A stretch of 64,000 bases of DNA from Bacteroidota bacterium. GTDB taxonomy: Bacteria > Bacteroidota > Bacteroidia > Chitinophagales > BACL12. Shown piece by piece: positions 1-8,905 of the stretch. Positions within the stretch are counted from its first letter, which is position 1. The number at the start of each line of letters is the position of its first letter. Where the stretch lies: assembly GCA_029571985.1 (NCBI GenBank), contig JAKQVC010000161.1, positions 31,976 to 95,975 of the forward strand. The letters are read 5' to 3'. The notes under the pieces are model-generated. The model worked only from the letters and a program-made list of their open reading frames with translations. It made no database searches and was not told the DNA's origin. The translations under genes and the position numbers were made by a program.

Positions 1-1707
1 CTCCGGTGCCATATTCGTAATAGCGCCCATTAATAATCCTCCCGCACTTCCACCGTTGGCAAATAATTTGTCGCGCGAAACATAATTGTTATTTTGAAGC
101 CATACACTGCAATCAATAAAATCGTAAAAGGTGTTCTTCTTGTTCAGCATCTTTCCATCCAAATACCAATCACCACCCATTTCCTGACCTCCGCGAATAT
201 GTGTGTTGGCATACACAAAACCCCTGTCAAGCAAACTCAGAATATTGCTGTCGAAATAGTCTTCATTGCTATAACCATATGCACCATATCCATAGATAAA
301 TCCAGGGTTAGAGCCGTCTTTTTTAAATTTATCGATACGGTATGCAACAGTCATAGGCACTAATTTGCCATCGCGTGCTTTTACCATGATGCGTTCAGAG
401 GTATATAATTTTTTGTCATAACCACTCGGTATGATTTCCTGTTTGATGATTTTTCCGGTTAAGGTTCGCGCATCATATTCATAGGTGGTATAAGGTGTAA
501 TTAAAGAGGAATAAATATACCTGAAATTATTCGTATTAAATTCCGGGTTTCCGTCCAATGTGGCATAATAAGCAGGCTCTTCAAATTTGATATATTCATC
601 TTTGCGATCTTTCGCAATTATGCGCAATGTGGTTAGTCCATTCTGCATTTCTTCCGCAACCATAAAATACCGGAAAAATTGAACCTGTGTTAAAAATACA
701 TCCTCGCGACCCTCAATTACATCTTCCCAAAAACCTTTTCCCTGTTTACCGATTTCAACAGCACATAAGCGATAGTTTTTGGCTTTATAATTTGTCCGGA
801 TATAAAATTGATTACCGCCTGTATGGTCTACACTATAATCAATGTTTTCTTCGAGAGGCTCAATTTGCAGAAATTTTTGTGGGTCTACAGCACTGGCATA
901 GTATGAAGTTGATGCATCAGTTCTGCTGCATTGGGCGAAAATATATTCTTCACTTCTGCTGCCATATACATATATGTCCAGCGTTGGATCATCTTCCTGA
1001 AATAACAACACATCTTCACTCACATCTGTGCCGAGCTCATGCCTGCTTATCTGAAATACCCGAAGCGTTTCTTTATCAGGCACTCCATATACAATTGTTT
1101 TGCTGTCTTTAGTCCACACACAACCATTCCGTGTATCAAGCACTTCATCCTTCAGCCACTTGTTATTGGTTAAATCCTTGATGCGAATACTGTAAAAGTT
1201 TCTGCCTTCGAAGTCACTAATAATAGCTGCCTTGGTTTGATCCGGGCTTACTTCTATATAAAACGATAAATAGTCTTTGCCTTTTGCCAATTCATTTCCG
1301 TCCACAACAATTTCTTCTTTGGCTTCTAAACTGCCTTTTTTCCGGCAGGCAATAGGGTACTCGCCGCCTTTTTCATACCGCGTGTAATACCAATAATCTC
1401 CCTTCTGGTAGGGAACACTTTCATCATCTTCCTTAATGCGACCTACCATTTCGGTAAATAATTTCTCCTGCAATCCGGCTGTAGGAGCCATAATTTGCTC
1501 CTGATAGGCATTTTCTGCCTTCAGATAGTCGATTACCTGAGGATTTTCGCGGTCGTTTAACCAGAAATAGGGGTCCTCACGATCACCAAAAGTCCCATGA
1601 ATGGTATGTGGCTTCCGCTCAGCTTTTGGCGGCTCGGGCGCTTGTGCCCACACGGTTTGACCCAGCAAAACCAAGGCACTAAACAGAGAAATGATACACT
1701 TTTTCAT
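1..1707 (-). CDS. ptrB: Oligopeptidase B-like S9A serine peptidase, C-terminus cut by window edge
   Basis: Read from the reverse complement, a frame opens at ATG 1707 and stays open to base 1, giving 569 residues without a stop. It begins with a signal peptide (MKKCIISLFSALVLLGQTVWA). A proline-rich start and a DPYFWL segment follow, then a beta-propeller-like region, and near the window edge the nucleophile motif GGSAGG with Ser at about residue 554. These are hallmarks of prolyl oligopeptidase family S9A, which cleaves short peptides after basic residues (oligopeptidase B) or proline. The GGSAGGLLMG context favours oligopeptidase B. The catalytic Asp and His lie outside the window. The signal peptide suggests a periplasmic enzyme. 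It is transcribed divergently from the SusC gene. The family call is strong; substrate preference is inferred. Confidence 0.88.
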   Translation of the reverse strand, partial: MKKCIISLFSALVLLGQTVWAQAPEPPKAERKPHTIHGTFGDREDPYFWLNDRENPQVIDYLKAENAYQEQIMAPTAGLQEKLFTEMVGRIKEDDESVPYQKGDYWYYTRYEKGGEYPIACRKKGSLEAKEEIVVDGNELAKGKDYLSFYIEVSPDQTKAAIISDFEGRNFYSIRIKDLTNNKWLKDEVLDTRNGCVWTKDSKTIVYGVPDKETLRVFQISRHELGTDVSEDVLLFQEDDPTLDIYVYGSRSEEYIFAQCSRTDASTSYYASAVDPQKFLQIEPLEENIDYSVDHTGGNQFYIRTNYKAKNYRLCAVEIGKQGKGFWEDVIEGREDVFLTQVQFFRYFMVAEEMQNGLTTLRIIAKDRKDEYIKFEEPAYYATLDGNPEFNTNNFRYIYSSLITPYTTYEYDARTLTGKIIKQEIIPSGYDKKLYTSERIMVKARDGKLVPMTVAYRIDKFKKDGSNPGFIYGYGAYGYSNEDYFDSNILSLLDRGFVYANTHIRGGQEMGGDWYLDGKMLNKKNTFYDFIDCSVWLQNNNYVSRDKLFANGGSAGGLLMGAITNMAPE

Positions 1708-1806
1708 GGTCGAAATATACGACTTCCCAATTAGATGCCTGATTTACCCTGTCACAAAACTGCCTTTTTTTACAACTTTCTTGTCTTTTGTTTTAGGGAA
1801 AAACCT

Positions 1807-1814
1807 TACTTTAG
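1807..1814 (+). promoter_or_regulatory. Candidate -7 promoter element for susC
   Basis: TACTTTAG matches the Bacteroidota -7 box TAnnTTTG at seven of eight positions. It lies 21 bases before the SusC start. A TTTTG that could serve as the -33 box ends 16 bases upstream (1787-1790). Pattern match only. Confidence 0.35.
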
Positions 1815-1835
1815 CCACTGACTAAACAATTACCT

Positions 1836-4800
1836 ATGCATAAGTTTTTATTCCTTGCCTTATTCACACTTACCGGCATGCAGCTTTTTGCACAGGGTCG
1901 CACCATCACCGGTCGCGTCACAGACGCTGATAATGGTGAGTACATTCCAGGTGTTACCGTGTTGCTCGAAGGCACCATGAACGGAACCGTTTCCGACCAA
2001 GAAGGAAAATATACCCTCAACGTTCCTGATGAAGGCGGCGTATTGGTATTTTCTTTCGTTGGCTACGAAACCCAGAAAGTTACGCTCAGTACCAAAAACG
2101 TGGTTTATGTATCATTGAAAATGTCACAAGAAATACTTGAAGAAGTAGTGGTTGTGGGATATGGTACCGAAATCAAAACAAAAGTTACAGGTAGTATCGA
2201 TGAAGTAAAGGCTGATGAAATAGCCCTTACACCGGTGCCAACTTTGGAGCAGGCGCTTCAGGGTAAATCGGCCGGGGTATTCATTGAAGCTAACAACGGA
2301 AAAGTGGGTGGCGATATTCGTATTCGCATCCGCGGTAACTCTTCCATTAATGCCAGCAACCAACCCTTAATCGTTGTGGATGGCGTTCCGATTAATACAG
2401 TGGGCGTTAACGACTATTTCAACGTAGTGTTAAACCCGCTCAACGATATCGACTTTAACGATATCGAAAGCATCGAAATCCTGAAGGATGCTTCGGCTGC
2501 TGCGATTTACGGCGCACGTGGTGCAAATGGTGTAATGATTATTACGACCAAACGCGGAAAAGAAGGTGAGCCGAAAATTTCACTTGATTTTCAATACGGT
2601 GTCAGCAAACCAACGCGTTTACGCGAGTTTCTGAATGCCGAGGAATATATTAGCTATTATACACAGGCAGCGATCAATGCCGGTGAATACGATTTCGCAA
2701 ATGGCATTTCCGGTTACGCAACTGTGGAAGAAGCTATTGACGATTATATCAGTGATGTTGAAAAGAAATTTGATAAGTTACAAGGCTATACAGATTGGAG
2801 AAATGACTTCGCCAATACAGATTGGCAATCACTCGCATTCCAGGATGCCGTTTCCAGTATGGTGGATATGTCGGTGAGCGGCGGTACAGCAAAATTTCAA
2901 TACTTTACCAGCGTTGGCTATAGCTACAATGATGGTATTATGATTGGTAACCACGGCGACCGTTTCAACATCACGAATAACCTGGATGCACAATTAAGTG
3001 AAAAACTGAAGTTGTCTACCAGTATGACAATCAGCCGCTCAATCAACAATGATATTCCGGATGATAACTCCTTTAGTACACCACTTCAAATGGTGGCTCA
3101 GTCGCCACTGACACCTCCACAGGATACAACAGGCGAATACTACGACCGCCCTACAACGTTATACTATAACCCGCTTATTGAGATTGATAATGTATTCTTC
3201 GAGAGCACTACATTCCGCACAATCGGCAACATCGCTCTCGATTATAAGTTGACAAAGGTGTTGACATTACGTGGTGAAGCAGGTGGTGATATTACCAACC
3301 ACTGGCAGCAACGCTTTTATGGCAGCAAATCAGAAGTTGGTTTGTCTGTAGGTGGTTATGCTACTAATTACAATAGCGGTGTTCAATATTTCGATACTAA
3401 GGCCTTGCTGATTTACGACCAGATGGTCGGTAAAAATTCATTTGGCGCAACTGCCGGTGTTGAATTAAATACATACGACGATTATTATAATTCAGTAGAA
3501 GGACAGGGTTTCCCGTCAGACAAGTTACAAACACTTGCCAGTGCAGCTGAAATTGTGGAAGGAACTTCAGTATTAAATTATTACAGATTCCTTTCTTATT
3601 TCACACGCGCAACTTACGATTTCGATTCACGCTATGTGTTTGCCGTAACCGTTCGTGCGGATGGATCAAGCCGTTTTGGTGAAAATAATCGCTACGGTAT
3701 CTTCCCTTCAGGTTCATTTGGATGGGTAATTTCAAATGAAGAATTCCTGAAAAAAAGCAAAACAGTTAGCTTATTGAAACTCCGCGCCAGCTATGGTATT
3801 ACCGGTAACGCCGGTATCGGAAACTTCGACTATAAAGGATTATACGCCATCGGCTCTTATGCAGCTTATAGTGCTATTTATCCTTCAACCATTGCAAACC
3901 CTGATTTGAGTTGGGAAAAAACAGCTCAGGCAAATATTGGTTTTGATTTTGGTTTCTATCGCGACAGGCTTACAGGTCAAATTGATGTGTATCAGAAAAA
4001 TACTACAGACCTGCTGCTTGAAGTGCCAATTCCTTCAACAACTGGTTTCACCGTGCAAACCCAAAATGTGGGCGCGATGACGAATAAGGGAATTGAAATT
4101 TCAGTAACCAGCGAAAATTTTGTTCGCGACTTTACCTGGAGCACCAGCTTTAATTTTGCTGCTAACCGCAATGAAGTAACTGAATTGGCCGACGGACAAA
4201 CGCTCATCGATTATGGTGGAAGCGATTTTATGAACGTGATTATGGTTGGCCAACCGGTTGGTGTTTTCTATGGTGCTGAATTTGCCGGTGCCGATCCTGA
4301 TAACGGAGATGGTTTATACTATGTAAACGATCCTTCAGGTGGCGACGAAACAACAAATGATTTCAACCTCGCAAATTTTACCGTTATTGGTGATCCTAAC
4401 CCTGACTTTATTGCCGGTATCACAAACAACTTTGGTTACAAGAATATTCAATTAGATGTATTCCTCCAGGGTGTTTATGGAAATGATGTGCACCTGTCAG
4501 GCGATTATTGGATGTCTTCAAACGCCAGTCAATGGGATAATCAAACAGTTGATCAATTGCAGGCATGGCAAGAACCAGGCGACGAAACAGATGTTCCTGA
4601 AAATCGCCTCCTGTTCGAAAATGGTACTGCCGCCCGTAGCAGCCGTTACCTCAGCGATGGTTCTTATGTGCGTTTGAAAACAGTAACCCTGAGCTATATC
4701 ATGCCTAAAGGTGTAACCAACAAATTGAAAATGGAATCAATCCGATTGTATGCTTCTGCATATAACCTGTACACACTGACTAACTATCGTGGATGGGATC

Positions 4801-4907
4801 CGGAAGTATCCAGCGATTCATTTGTTGACAATATTTATTATGGTATCGATTTCTATAGTGCACCTCAACCACGTACTATGGTATTTGGCTTAAGCTTGGG
4901 ATTATAA
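1836..4907 (+). CDS. SusC/RagA-family TonB-dependent outer-membrane transporter
   Basis: This is a 1023-residue outer-membrane receptor. It has a signal peptide ending LFAQ at about residue 20, then a carboxypeptidase-regulatory-like domain (GRVTDADNGEYIPGVTVLL, about 25-100). The plug domain begins near the VVGYGT motif and contains the SusC signature around residues 170-230 (IRIRG, VVDGVPI, EILKDASAAAIYGARGANGV). The rest is a 22-strand barrel ending in an aromatic-rich stretch. SusC proteins import oligosaccharides or peptides with a SusD lipoprotein lid, powered by TonB. The SusD partner starts 11 bases downstream, so the pair is one operon. No glycoside hydrolase, sensor or sigma/anti-sigma gene flanks it, so the substrate cannot be told from context. 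Confidence 0.96.
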   Translation: MHKFLFLALFTLTGMQLFAQGRTITGRVTDADNGEYIPGVTVLLEGTMNGTVSDQEGKYTLNVPDEGGVLVFSFVGYETQKVTLSTKNVVYVSLKMSQEILEEVVVVGYGTEIKTKVTGSIDEVKADEIALTPVPTLEQALQGKSAGVFIEANNGKVGGDIRIRIRGNSSINASNQPLIVVDGVPINTVGVNDYFNVVLNPLNDIDFNDIESIEILKDASAAAIYGARGANGVMIITTKRGKEGEPKISLDFQYGVSKPTRLREFLNAEEYISYYTQAAINAGEYDFANGISGYATVEEAIDDYISDVEKKFDKLQGYTDWRNDFANTDWQSLAFQDAVSSMVDMSVSGGTAKFQYFTSVGYSYNDGIMIGNHGDRFNITNNLDAQLSEKLKLSTSMTISRSINNDIPDDNSFSTPLQMVAQSPLTPPQDTTGEYYDRPTTLYYNPLIEIDNVFFESTTFRTIGNIALDYKLTKVLTLRGEAGGDITNHWQQRFYGSKSEVGLSVGGYATNYNSGVQYFDTKALLIYDQMVGKNSFGATAGVELNTYDDYYNSVEGQGFPSDKLQTLASAAEIVEGTSVLNYYRFLSYFTRATYDFDSRYVFAVTVRADGSSRFGENNRYGIFPSGSFGWVISNEEFLKKSKTVSLLKLRASYGITGNAGIGNFDYKGLYAIGSYAAYSAIYPSTIANPDLSWEKTAQANIGFDFGFYRDRLTGQIDVYQKNTTDLLLEVPIPSTTGFTVQTQNVGAMTNKGIEISVTSENFVRDFTWSTSFNFAANRNEVTELADGQTLIDYGGSDFMNVIMVGQPVGVFYGAEFAGADPDNGDGLYYVNDPSGGDETTNDFNLANFTVIGDPNPDFIAGITNNFGYKNIQLDVFLQGVYGNDVHLSGDYWMSSNASQWDNQTVDQLQAWQEPGDETDVPENRLLFENGTAARSSRYLSDGSYVRLKTVTLSYIMPKGVTNKLKMESIRLYASAYNLYTLTNYRGWDPEVSSDSFVDNIYYGIDFYSAPQPRTMVFGLSLGL

Positions 4908-4918
4908 TACCTTAAAAC

Positions 4919-6268
4919 ATGAAGATTATGAAATCAAATATATGGAACTGGATGGCTGCAGGAGCACTTTTTATAGGTGTTACTTCCTGCGAAAGCATCC
5001 TCGATCTTGAACCTGCCCAAAGCCTGAGTAATGAAGTGGCACTGGCAGATGATACAGGTGTTAAACAAACACTCATTGGCGCCTACGACCGCATGGCACA
5101 ATCTGGCATTTTAGGCGGTGATATTTATATGAATGCCGACCTCTATGCAGGTGTTGATGATCTTGAATGGGTAGGCACCTACGAAAGCTATAAGGAAATT
5201 TATAACCGGGATATTCTGGTGAATAATGCAGCTGTGCAGGATTTATGGGAAACGGCTTATGAAGTAACCAATACCTGTAACAACATACTGAATGCATTGG
5301 ATGTTGTTGATGCCGCTGATCGCGATAGGGTAGAAGGTGAAGCACTCGCACTCAGAGCCTGGTGTCTGTTTGAACTGACACGCATGTTCGGTCACCAATA
5401 TGAAGCAGCAAGTGCAAGTACTGATCTCGCGGTTCCGATTGTGCTCGAACCAACACTGGCAATCGGTGAAAATTCTGAAATGGTAAGAAACACTGTTGAG
5501 GAATGTTACAACCAGGTAATTGCCGACCTCGAAGCAGCACAAGAGAAATTACCGGAAAAGAATGATGAATTTATCAATACTTACGTAGCTTCTGCATTAC
5601 TCGCTCGCGTGTATTTGCAAAAAGAAGATTACGAAAATGCACGTGATGCCGCTGATCGCGTTATTGGTTCAAATGATTTCGAATTACTTGCTGATGTTGC
5701 CGAAGCCTATGGTCAGGATGAAGCAACGGATGAAGATGTATTTAGCGTAGAAATTTCTACTTTGGATGGCACCAATGATTTAAATGAGTATTATGCTTTG
5801 AACGATTTTGGTGGCAGAAGTGATGTTGAGATTTTAGATGCTTTCTTCGCTTTATACGATCCGGCTGATGCACGCTCTTTATTATTTGTTGTTGATGGCG
5901 ATGTAAGGTATACATCCAAATTCAACAATGAATTCGGTAATATCTCTGCTATTCGAATTGCCGAAATGTATCTCATCCGCGCAGAGTGCAACCAACGTCT
6001 TGGTACTGCTGTAGGCGCTGATCCGGTAGATGACTACAATATGGTGCATACCCGTGCAGGATTGCCTGAAGCAGTTTCTGTTACACTCGATGATATCCTG
6101 TTTGAACGCCGACTCGAGCTGGCCTTCGAAGGTTTCCGGGTGCATGACATAAAACGCACAAAAGGCATGATTGGTACCATGAACTATGATGACCCTAAAA
6201 TGATTTACCCAATTCCACAGATTGAAATTGAGAAAAATCCACTTTTGGTTCAAAACGAGGGTTATTAA
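4919..6268 (+). CDS. SusD/RagB-family outer-membrane lipoprotein
   Basis: A 449-residue lipoprotein with a lipobox ending GVTSC (Cys at about residue 24). It has SusD hallmarks: LDLEPAQSLS after the lipid anchor, a TPR-like helical region with YDRMA and LRAWCLFELTRMFG, and the C-terminal FERRLELAFEGFRVHDIKR motif near the end. SusD caps the SusC barrel and binds the nutrient at the cell surface. It is slightly short for the family (usually about 480-550). The first ATG is used; a second in-frame ATG three codons later is equally possible because no clear ribosome-binding site distinguishes them. A strong terminator follows, so the operon appears to end here. Confidence 0.94.
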   Translation: MKIMKSNIWNWMAAGALFIGVTSCESILDLEPAQSLSNEVALADDTGVKQTLIGAYDRMAQSGILGGDIYMNADLYAGVDDLEWVGTYESYKEIYNRDILVNNAAVQDLWETAYEVTNTCNNILNALDVVDAADRDRVEGEALALRAWCLFELTRMFGHQYEAASASTDLAVPIVLEPTLAIGENSEMVRNTVEECYNQVIADLEAAQEKLPEKNDEFINTYVASALLARVYLQKEDYENARDAADRVIGSNDFELLADVAEAYGQDEATDEDVFSVEISTLDGTNDLNEYYALNDFGGRSDVEILDAFFALYDPADARSLLFVVDGDVRYTSKFNNEFGNISAIRIAEMYLIRAECNQRLGTAVGADPVDDYNMVHTRAGLPEAVSVTLDDILFERRLELAFEGFRVHDIKRTKGMIGTMNYDDPKMIYPIPQIEIEKNPLLVQNEGY

Positions 6269-6289
6269 GATTGATTATCTAATTTTTAC

Positions 6290-6322
6290 AGGGTCGGCTT
6301 GCATATGCCGGCCCTTTTTTTT
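6290..6322 (+). terminator. Intrinsic terminator of the susCD operon
   Basis: A 9-bp stem (AGGGTCGGC paired with GCCGGCCCT, one G-U pair), an 8-base loop and a run of T follow directly. It begins 21 bases after the SusD stop. Confidence 0.8.
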
Positions 6323-6464
6323 GCCATTTTGGCAATACCTGGTTTTATCCCGGCACACTAAAACCGGTGTAAAAGCAAAAAAATGTTCGCCAGTTTTTGG
6401 GATTTCGAAACAAGTTGCCTAGATTTAAATTGAAATCAAATTTTCTCACTTAAATCGAAAACGT

Positions 6465-6851
6465 ATGAAACGATTCCTTTTACCCGCACTCCTCGCAGTT
6501 GGAATGCTGTTTTCAGTTTCAGGGTTCAGCCAGAATGCAGTTAAGCTGAATACCGAGTTTAAGCTGCAGTTAACCGAATCCCTATTGGCACAAAAGGCTG
6601 TAACTATCGACATCAGCGATTTGCAATTTGCAGATGAAGCTGCTGCTGTTAAGTATTTCCATGCCATACAAAACAACCTGACGGATTACACGGTTGATTT
6701 TGCTGCTCAAACAGTTGTTATGCATCTGTATCCGGAACGTTTAGGTAAACACACCTGGACACTTGCCGACTGGAATGCCTATTTGGAAACTCAGGCTGCT
6801 GCAAATGCCGAAACGTACAAAGCATTTCAAATCTCCTCACCTAAAAATTAA
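6465..6851 (+). CDS. Small secreted protein, unknown function
   Basis: A 128-residue protein with a clear signal peptide (MKRFLLPALLAVGMLFSVSGFSQ). The mature part is short, with a DISDLQFADEAAAVKYFHAI segment and an alpha/beta-like alternation reminiscent of a small ferredoxin-like or secreted adaptor fold. I do not recognise a family. It sits 5 bases before a T9SS-sorted protein and both follow the SusCD terminator, so the two likely form their own small operon for exported proteins. Confidence 0.7.
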   Translation: MKRFLLPALLAVGMLFSVSGFSQNAVKLNTEFKLQLTESLLAQKAVTIDISDLQFADEAAAVKYFHAIQNNLTDYTVDFAAQTVVMHLYPERLGKHTWTLADWNAYLETQAAANAETYKAFQISSPKN

Positions 6852-6856
6852 CAACC

Positions 6857-8131
6857 ATGAAAAAATCAATTCTTTTAGCCACTGCTCTGGCAGTTGGTAC
6901 GTTTACTGGTGTGCATGCACAAATTGTAAGCGGTGTAAGCTTTCTGAAGGGTAGCTGGTTACAATTAGCCGTATCTGATTGCGGAACATATACCAGTGGC
7001 TCCGATGGGGCAATTGTTGCTGCTCCGGGTAGTTATAATGAAAACACAATTGACGGTTCACTTAGTTTTACCAATGATGTTACACAAGATGGTTGGAATA
7101 TCGGTGTGCCGGATCAGTGTGGTGATTTTGTAATGCCAGGATCACCAGAAGAAGGTTTTGCCATTCAGATCGGTGGTGCCGGTACTGTTTATGCAAACAC
7201 CCAACCATGGTGCTACAATTACAACATGTTTGTTGCTAATGCACCTGGATTTCCGGGAAATAATGTGACCAATGTTAATGCCGGCACAACTCGAAAAACA
7301 TTGTGGCAGGGTGTAAATACTGACCTCGATTTAGCGGTTGCTCAAACAACATTTTGGTTGGCTTCAAAGCAGTCCTATATTACAGTTGTTGATATCTGTA
7401 ATGATGGGGATGACATTACAAATCTTTTTTATGCACGTAATGCCGATCCTGACAATGATCAACTAACTACGGGCGATTTCACAACATCTAACAATGCAAA
7501 AAAGCAATACGCAACAGCAGGCTATGCTCAAGTTACTGCAGGTAGTGTGAGTGGATCGCCTTGTTATATGGCTTACGTTTCTGCTGACCCACGTGCTAAA
7601 GTTTCTCATGGCAATTTCGCGATGGGCGAGCCATCCGACATGTGGCTCGGAGCCGCCGGCTATACACAAACTGCCGGTATTGTTGCAGCAGATCAGGCAA
7701 TCCAGATATCTTTTAAAATTGATTCACTCCCGAATAATGCCTGCGATTGCTTCACATATTCTACCATGTTAACGCCAGACGGATTAACCAATCAATTAAC
7801 ACTCACCACAACCGCTTGTGCAACAATCGGTACTTTGGCTAGATATGGTGAAGAAGTATTAGATAATTATTTAAATGATCCGGATGCCTTCCTGAATAAT
7901 GAAATGATGGCGTTTCCAAACCCATCGAATGGCGCCTTTACCGTAAACCTGTTCGAAATCGAGCACGCTAACCTGGTGGTTACAAATACACTTGGCGAAA
8001 TCGTGTACTTGGCTAACGATGTAAGTAAATTTGTTCCTGTAGTATTGGAAAATGCTCCAACAGGATTATATTTTGTAAATGCTTACTATGGTGATGGTAA
8101 AGTAATTACAAAAACAATTGTTGTAGAGTAA
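6857..8131 (+). CDS. T9SS type A sorting-domain protein, unknown surface protein
   Basis: A 424-residue exported protein. It has an N-terminal signal peptide (MKKSILLATALAVGTFTGVHAQ), a beta-rich middle with several cysteines and Asn/Gly/Thr-rich loops, and a C-terminal T9SS type A sorting domain of about 75 residues (starts near MAFPNPSNGAF, contains TNTLGEIVY, ends GKVITKTIVVE). Known biology: such domains direct cargo through the type IX secretion system to the surface or medium, after which they are removed. The middle domain matches nothing I can name. It is probably co-transcribed with the small secreted protein 5 bases upstream, and a strong terminator ends the unit. Confidence 0.85.
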   Translation: MKKSILLATALAVGTFTGVHAQIVSGVSFLKGSWLQLAVSDCGTYTSGSDGAIVAAPGSYNENTIDGSLSFTNDVTQDGWNIGVPDQCGDFVMPGSPEEGFAIQIGGAGTVYANTQPWCYNYNMFVANAPGFPGNNVTNVNAGTTRKTLWQGVNTDLDLAVAQTTFWLASKQSYITVVDICNDGDDITNLFYARNADPDNDQLTTGDFTTSNNAKKQYATAGYAQVTAGSVSGSPCYMAYVSADPRAKVSHGNFAMGEPSDMWLGAAGYTQTAGIVAADQAIQISFKIDSLPNNACDCFTYSTMLTPDGLTNQLTLTTTACATIGTLARYGEEVLDNYLNDPDAFLNNEMMAFPNPSNGAFTVNLFEIEHANLVVTNTLGEIVYLANDVSKFVPVVLENAPTGLYFVNAYYGDGKVITKTIVVE

Positions 8132-8143
8132 GTTTAAGACTCC

Positions 8144-8189
8144 ATAAAACAGAAAAGCCATTTCGTCAGGAATGGCTTTTCTGTTTTAT
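8144..8189. terminator. Bidirectional intrinsic terminator
   Basis: A perfect 19-bp stem (8144-8162 with 8171-8189) encloses an 8-base loop. A-rich and T-rich flanks lie on both sides. It sits between the convergent T9SS protein gene and the L,D-transpeptidase gene and can serve both. Confidence 0.9.
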
Positions 8190-8225
8190 ATAGATTGCAG
8201 ATAGGTAAAGGCAAAAAATAGTCTT

Positions 8226-8852
8226 TCAGGGCACAATTTCAATTTTTGTCCCTTTTTTACAAACAGCATATAGCTCATCAATATGCGCATTTTTTAAAGA
8301 AATACATCCGAGCGTCCAATCCTGCCCTTCATCTATGAGTGCATCCATGCCTTCCGGCACCCCATGTATACCAATCTCTCCACCAATTGACGCATCTTTT
8401 GGAATTGTACCATCCTCTTTAGCCTGATTGTACTTTTCCCAACTTTCTGCTGTCGGATAATCTACCCACATAAATTTACTCCAACGGGCATGCGGATACA
8501 GATTGCGTAATTGAAACACACCCTCCGGCGTTTTTTGATCGCCTTCCATGCGTTTATCTCCAGTCGGATTCCCGCCTAAAACTACCGGATATGTTTTTAT
8601 TATTTCGGTATCAATTTTTACCTGCAGAATGCGTTCGCTTTTATCGATATAAAGCCAGATCTGTGCCTGCTTTTCTCCATAAGGTTTCAGCAAACTGTCG
8701 AGCGGGGTATCCGGTGTGGCGTTGCGTAAGTGAGTTTGGGTCATGGTATCAGATAGTGCACCTGCTTGTGTATGGGCCGTGTTTTGATTGCACGCAAATA
8801 TAAGTGTCGCCATAGTAACAAGTGCCGGGGTAAAGGAGAACAAGTTGCGCAT
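8226..8852 (-). CDS. L,D-transpeptidase (YkuD domain) lipoprotein
   Basis: A 208-residue protein with a probable lipobox (LIFAC, Cys21). The YkuD domain spans about residues 65-206. It starts with IWLYIDKSERILQV and contains the catalytic signature: His163 in GIHG and Cys183 in TLGCISL. These enzymes form 3-3 crosslinks in peptidoglycan or attach proteins to it. The lipid anchor places it in the periplasm. The domain is close to the usual length and both catalytic residues are present, so it should be active. It is monocistronic and converges on the T9SS protein gene across a shared terminator. Confidence 0.88.
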   Translation of the reverse strand: MRNLFSFTPALVTMATLIFACNQNTAHTQAGALSDTMTQTHLRNATPDTPLDSLLKPYGEKQAQIWLYIDKSERILQVKIDTEIIKTYPVVLGGNPTGDKRMEGDQKTPEGVFQLRNLYPHARWSKFMWVDYPTAESWEKYNQAKEDGTIPKDASIGGEIGIHGVPEGMDALIDEGQDWTLGCISLKNAHIDELYAVCKKGTKIEIVP

Positions 8853-8905
8853 CAGAAATGAACGATATATCTGCGTGTTAAGTATGTTTGCACCTGCTGA
8901 ATGAT

